NCBI GenBank assembly: GCA_029260315.1
Contig: JAJDDM010000115.1
Coordinates: 1-46,348 of the forward strand
Reading direction: 5' to 3'
From: Phycisphaerales bacterium
Lineage (GTDB): Bacteria > Planctomycetota > Phycisphaerae > Phycisphaerales > UBA1924
DNA: 46,348 bases
Shown: piece by piece, positions 43,432 through 46,348 of the stretch
Numbering within the stretch: position 1 is the first letter of the stretch
Layout: every line of letters begins with the position of its first letter
Notes under the pieces: generated by a model
Seen by the model: only the letters and a program-made list of their open reading frames with translations
Databases searched by the model: none
Told to the model about the DNA's origin: nothing
Position numbers and translations under genes: made by a program

Positions 43432-44958
43432 TTACCCCACCACATGCGCCGGCCGCGCCATCTCCTCATCCATCTTCTCTCTCCCCGCCTCCGCCTCCGG
43501 GTCCTCCACGCTGAACAGCCACACCTCATCGTTCACCTGCGCCTGCAAGTGCACCGGCCGCCCCCACAGCCGTCGCAGCGCCTTCAAAACCTCCAGCGCC
43601 TTGCCCACCTCGATCTCCAGCCCCGACCACTTGTGCGCCAAGTACAGCTCCCCGCGATTGCGATAGTTCGCATCCGCCACATAGATAAACGGCTGGCCCA
43701 TGTTCGTGAGCTGGTACAACAGCGTCTGCTTGATCTTCTGAAAATCCCGCGTCACGATCCGAAGCTGCCCCGTCGCCGGGTCTCTGCGATAGTGGTACAT
43801 GTTGTGCCGCTCGACGAACTCCGGCGTCAAGAACTCATCGATGAAGTTCACGTCGTTGTAGATCCGCCGGATCTCGAAGATCTTCTCCCGCCCCTTCATG
43901 CTCTTGTCGTCGAACGCCTTCTTGGCGCCGATCGAATCCAGCGACTCCCACGCCGCCCCGTGCTGGCCCCTGTCCCACCGCCGCTCGATGTCCTTCAGAA
44001 GCTCCACCCCGATCTTGTACGGGTTGAACCCGCCCGGCGCCATATGCACCACCCCCGAGTGCTGCTCGGCGTAGTCGATAATCTCCGCCGCCTGCACGAA
44101 GTGCTCGGTCATCAGCTTGCTGTGCCAGTACGTCGCCCAGCCCTCGTTCATCACCTTGGTCATCGCCTGGGGCGCAAAGTAGTACGCCTCGTCGCGGATC
44201 AGCGACAAGATGTCCTGCTGCCATTCTTCCAGCGGCGCGTGCCGCATCAGGAACAGCAGCACGTCCCGCGTCGGCTCCGCCGGCACCGCCTTGCTCTCCC
44301 CCGCCTTCTTCTCGTGCGCAACCCGCTGACGCTCCATCTCCTCCCGCGGGTTGATGAACCGGTCCATGTAGTCCTTCGACCGCAGCTTCTCCGGCTCGAA
44401 CGCCTTGGGCTCGCCCGCCTCGCCCTCCCTCTTCACAAACACCGAGTGCGGGTCGATCAGATGCTCGATCATCATGCAGTCGTCGATGAACCGCTCGACC
44501 TTCTCCAGCCCCACCCGATCCGCGTGCCGCCGCACCCGCATCGCGTGGTTGGCCATCTCGTCCATCATCTTGCGATTGGTCTGCCCGAACCACAGGTTGT
44601 TCTTGAAAAAGTCCGCGTGCCCGTACACATGCGCCATCACCAGCTTCTGGTCCAGCACGCTGTTGGATTCCTGCAGGTACGCGTAGCACGGGTCGTTGTT
44701 GATCACCATCTCGTAGATGCGTCCCAGGCCGTACGCATCGCGCTTCGACAGCTTCTCGTACTCCATCCCCCAGCGCCAGTGCGGATATCGGACCGGGAAC
44801 CCGCCGAACGACGCGATCTGGTTCATCGTGTCGAAGTCCAGAACCTCGAACACGACCTCGTAGAAGTCGAGCCCGTACTCCCGGGCCTTGGCCTTGATGG
44901 CCACCATGTGAGCCCTGAGCTCAGCCGACAGATCCGTCGTGGCGATTCCGCGCTGCAT
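43432..44958 (-). CDS. SpoVR-family protein
   Basis: The 508-aa protein is a clear SpoVR homologue: AREYGLDFYEVVFEVLDFD, NQIASFGGFPVRYPHWRWGM and YEMVINNDPCYAYLQESNS. MAHVYGHADFFKNNLWF, EGWATYWHSKLMTEHF, GGFNPYKIGVELLKDIERRW and a C-terminal domain follow. SpoVR is cytoplasmic; it affects spore cortex in Bacillus, and in other bacteria it is usually encoded with the kinase PrkA and the YeaH/DUF444 protein. Neither partner is visible here. The frame opens at 45060, but upstream codons cross a hairpin repeat region, so ATG 44958 (MQRGIATTDLSAELRAHMVA) is preferred. Biochemical function unknown. Confidence 0.9.
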   Translation of the reverse strand: MQRGIATTDLSAELRAHMVAIKAKAREYGLDFYEVVFEVLDFDTMNQIASFGGFPVRYPHWRWGMEYEKLSKRDAYGLGRIYEMVINNDPCYAYLQESNSVLDQKLVMAHVYGHADFFKNNLWFGQTNRKMMDEMANHAMRVRRHADRVGLEKVERFIDDCMMIEHLIDPHSVFVKREGEAGEPKAFEPEKLRSKDYMDRFINPREEMERQRVAHEKKAGESKAVPAEPTRDVLLFLMRHAPLEEWQQDILSLIRDEAYYFAPQAMTKVMNEGWATYWHSKLMTEHFVQAAEIIDYAEQHSGVVHMAPGGFNPYKIGVELLKDIERRWDRGQHGAAWESLDSIGAKKAFDDKSMKGREKIFEIRRIYNDVNFIDEFLTPEFVERHNMYHYRRDPATGQLRIVTRDFQKIKQTLLYQLTNMGQPFIYVADANYRNRGELYLAHKWSGLEIEVGKALEVLKALRRLWGRPVHLQAQVNDEVWLFSVEDPEAEAGREKMDEEMARPAHVVG

Positions 44959-45308
44959 CAAGCGTTCATCGGCACACCACTGGCCCGCCGACAACCCAAA
45001 ACCATACGTCCAAACACCCAACCACGCCCACTTGTTCCACCCGGCCCGGGGCGGCGGCATCCTGCCGCCGATCGCCGCAGGCGATACGACCGCTCACAAT
45101 CCCCAGCCCAAGCCACCAGATACCAAAACGGAACCGCGAGCGCAAGCTCGCGACACACCACCCAAGCACCCCGACCGCACACCCATTTCAACGCTTCAAG
45201 CAACCAGACGGACCAATCGCAAGCGTCCTCGCGGGGCCGCCAACCCGCCGGGCATCTTCAACAACTCGCACAACAAGCACCCACTCTCGACAGCAACGCC
45301 GCTCATTG
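44959..45308. other. Intergenic stretch without a supported gene, rich in hairpins
   Basis: The 350 bases between spoVR and the zinc-ribbon gene hold no reading frame with resident codon bias. The left 100 bases carry the open upstream extension of the spoVR frame. The middle holds three hairpins in a row (45052-45152). The right part shows no feature I can name, and no clear promoter. Confidence 0.5.
45052..45152. repeat. Cluster of three hairpins
   Basis: CGGCGGC-ATCCT-GCCGCCG (45052-45070) is followed at once by ATCGCC-GCA-GGCGAT (45071-45085). Further on comes CGCGAGC-GCAA-GCTCGCG (45135-45152), whose GCAA loop is a GNRA tetraloop. The first shares its ATCCT spacer with the hairpin at 42447-42465. 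The cluster lies upstream of spoVR on its 5' side. Confidence 0.65.
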
Positions 45309-45743
45309 CTACGGCCGAGTGAAGTACATGACGACCAGCCCGGCGATGAAGGCCAAGATCCACAATCCGCCCGCAAGCAACCCACGCAAACCCGGCTTGA
45401 GCTGGATAAAGGCTCGCCGCCACCGCACCCACGCCATGGCACCCAAGCCGAAGCAGATCATGACCCCGAACTGCGCCCAGGAGAACTTGTCGAGCACCAC
45501 CGCCCGCATGATGAGCGACAGAGATGACCAGAACATGACGCCCGCCAGCGGAATCAGCCCGATGCCCCACGAGTACATCTCCCAGCCATCTCGATGAACA
45601 CAGAGCGAGAGTCGCTCCCCACACTCCGGACACCGCCCCCCTTCCAACCCCAACAGGCTGTACCCACACACCGGACACGCCTCATCAAACTCCGCGAGAT
45701 ACGCCCGCAAGAACGCCTCGCGCTTCTCCCGCTCCTCGCTCAC
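45309..45743 (-). CDS. Zinc-ribbon membrane protein (downstream paralogue)
   Basis: The 144-aa product starts at GTG 45743. The N-terminus has FLRAYLAEFDEACPVCGYSL followed by RCPECGERL: four cysteines in a CPxC...CPEC zinc ribbon. Three to four hydrophobic helices follow (GIGLIPLAGVMFWSSLSLIM, FGVMICFGLGAMAW, GLLAGGLWILAFIAGLVVMYF). Its GTG overlaps the stop of the upstream gene by 4 bases (GTGA). The header DEACPxCxYxLxG...CPECG is common in planctomycete membrane proteins of unknown role. The two genes seem to be an old tandem duplication. Confidence 0.75.
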   Translation of the reverse strand: MSEEREKREAFLRAYLAEFDEACPVCGYSLLGLEGGRCPECGERLSLCVHRDGWEMYSWGIGLIPLAGVMFWSSLSLIMRAVVLDKFSWAQFGVMICFGLGAMAWVRWRRAFIQLKPGLRGLLAGGLWILAFIAGLVVMYFTRP

Positions 45744-46216
45744 GCCCCACCCCGAATCAACAACGCCGCCACCAGCACCACAACGCCCGTGAACGTCAGC
45801 CACGAACTCCGCGTCGCGCGCCAGTACCGATTCCTCGTCTCCATCCGTGCATACCGACGCACGATCGACTCCTTGTCCGCACCCATCCAAAGACTCGCAG
45901 CCGAGATCAGGAAAGCCAGCGACATCAACCCCAGATTCCCCCACACCGCCGCGCCAACCCCCAACCACACCACCCCCGCCGCCATCCGCGAACGCCTCTC
46001 CCGCCGCGCCGCCTCCTCGGCCGTCAGCGCCGGCGGCTCATACTGCCCCTCATCCACCCACACCCGCGCCCCGCGCTGCACCAGCCGCAGCTCGACCTCC
46101 GCCCCGCACTCCGGACACACCGCCCCGCCACCGCGCAGGTTGTACATGCACATCGGACACGCCTCATCGCGCTCGCTGAGAAACGCCCGCACCAACGACT
46201 CGTCGCCGCCGTCCAT
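45740..46216 (-). CDS. Zinc-ribbon membrane protein (upstream paralogue)
   Basis: The 158-aa product has the same header as the downstream gene (VRAFLSERDEACPMCMYNLR, then VCPECGAEVEL), with four zinc-ribbon cysteines. A charged linker (ALTAEEAARRERRSRM) and two helices (VVWLGVGAAVWGNLGLMSLAF, TFTGVVVLVAALLI) follow. Sequence outside the header differs from its neighbour, so the pair has diverged. Start ATG 46216 follows a G-run. Function unknown; a cytoplasmic zinc ribbon attached to the membrane is what the sequence shows. Confidence 0.75.
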   Translation of the reverse strand: MDGGDESLVRAFLSERDEACPMCMYNLRGGGAVCPECGAEVELRLVQRGARVWVDEGQYEPPALTAEEAARRERRSRMAAGVVWLGVGAAVWGNLGLMSLAFLISAASLWMGADKESIVRRYARMETRNRYWRATRSSWLTFTGVVVLVAALLIRGGA

Positions 46217-46246
46217 CCCCCCAATCTACCTCATTACACTCACCCC

Positions 46247-46348
46247 ATGCCCTGCCGCGGCTGCAACGCCCCCACATCCTCAAAGAGCAACGCCGACCAC
46301 TGCCCCCCCGGCGCCCCCGCGACCCCCCAGCGCCCCGCCGACCCCGCC
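46247..46348 (+). CDS. Possible start of a Cys-rich protein, cut by window edge
   Basis: An open frame from ATG 46247 runs to the edge (MPCRGCNAPTSSKSNADHCP...). A TACACT box at 46235-46240 lies only 6 bases before the start, and no Shine-Dalgarno site is visible. The C-x-x-C pair fits the zinc-ribbon theme, but only 34 codons are seen and the composition is Pro/Ala-rich, so it may be chance. Confidence 0.2.
   Translation, partial: MPCRGCNAPTSSKSNADHCPPGAPATPQRPADPA

Noticed and set aside
44958..45203. Small minus-strand frame starting MLEALKWVCGRGAWVV
   Set aside because: It overlaps the hairpin cluster and the spoVR upstream region, has no ribosome site and no coding bias.
43297..45597. 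Plus-strand frame of about 766 codons
   Set aside because: It is antisense to spoVR, which is clearly conserved, and it extends through hairpin repeats.

Overview
The window reads as chromosomal DNA of a high-GC planctomycete, most likely of the class Phycisphaerae. The grounds are strong C/G-ending codon use, secreted proteins that end in a Cys-bounded dockerin-like EF-hand pair (CPADLDGDGDAD...), zinc-ribbon membrane proteins with a CPxC...CPEC header, and an outer-membrane/lipid A gene set. This is inferred from protein style, not from a marker gene.

Left edge (1-460): the 3' end of an IS5-family transposase gene sits inside a tyrosine-recombinase-type integrase gene, of which only the first part is left. 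A tRNA-Ala(UGC) follows. The transposase stop codon lies in a CTAG at the junction. Positions 566-6539 hold an unidentified 435-aa gene divergent from two secreted dockerin proteins (a beta-helix protein and a metalloprotease). Between the divergent genes lies a promoter with palindromes; between the two secreted-protein genes a long hairpin covers the second gene's Shine-Dalgarno site.

Core block (6690-24369): transketolase (-), dnaN, then bamA-skp-lpxD-lpxC, an outer-membrane assembly and lipid A cluster with lpxD/lpxC overlapping. Next is a two-gene operon that looks foreign by codon use: a YwgA/Panacea-like protein and a YwfO-type HD phosphohydrolase. Then rho (-), ptsI, and the operon rne/rng-dxr. 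The RNase E/G has a long tail of alternating acidic and KKKRRRR patches; the DEAD-box helicase at 35508 carries the same kind of patch.

Second half (24591-46348): a large secreted zinc metalloprotease (-); a coupled pair of secreted ADP-ribosylglycohydrolase-like protein and UbiA-family prenyltransferase (-); a GT-C-like membrane protein; an EEP-family protein and an MntR-type regulator with a lysine-rich tail (-); a WaaE-like glycosyltransferase; the DEAD-box helicase (motif II DEVD); an M42/M20-like peptidase; a PrcB-like secreted protein; a wrecked tricorn-like protease gene; an FG-GAP/dockerin protein; gmk; a lipoprotein; SpoVR; and two coupled zinc-ribbon membrane proteins.

Intergenic DNA is rich in hairpin-forming repeats of several families: a nested inverted repeat at 32561-32693, a 27-bp inverted pair 8 kb apart, a triple GGCTCTCCGAGCC repeat at 34376-34482, hairpins with an invariant ATCCT loop and different stems, and an ACCACRGAGRCACRGAG motif placed just after two gene ends. 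The best candidates for unfamiliar biology are the YwgA/HD operon, the repeat families and the hairpin over the metalloprotease start.
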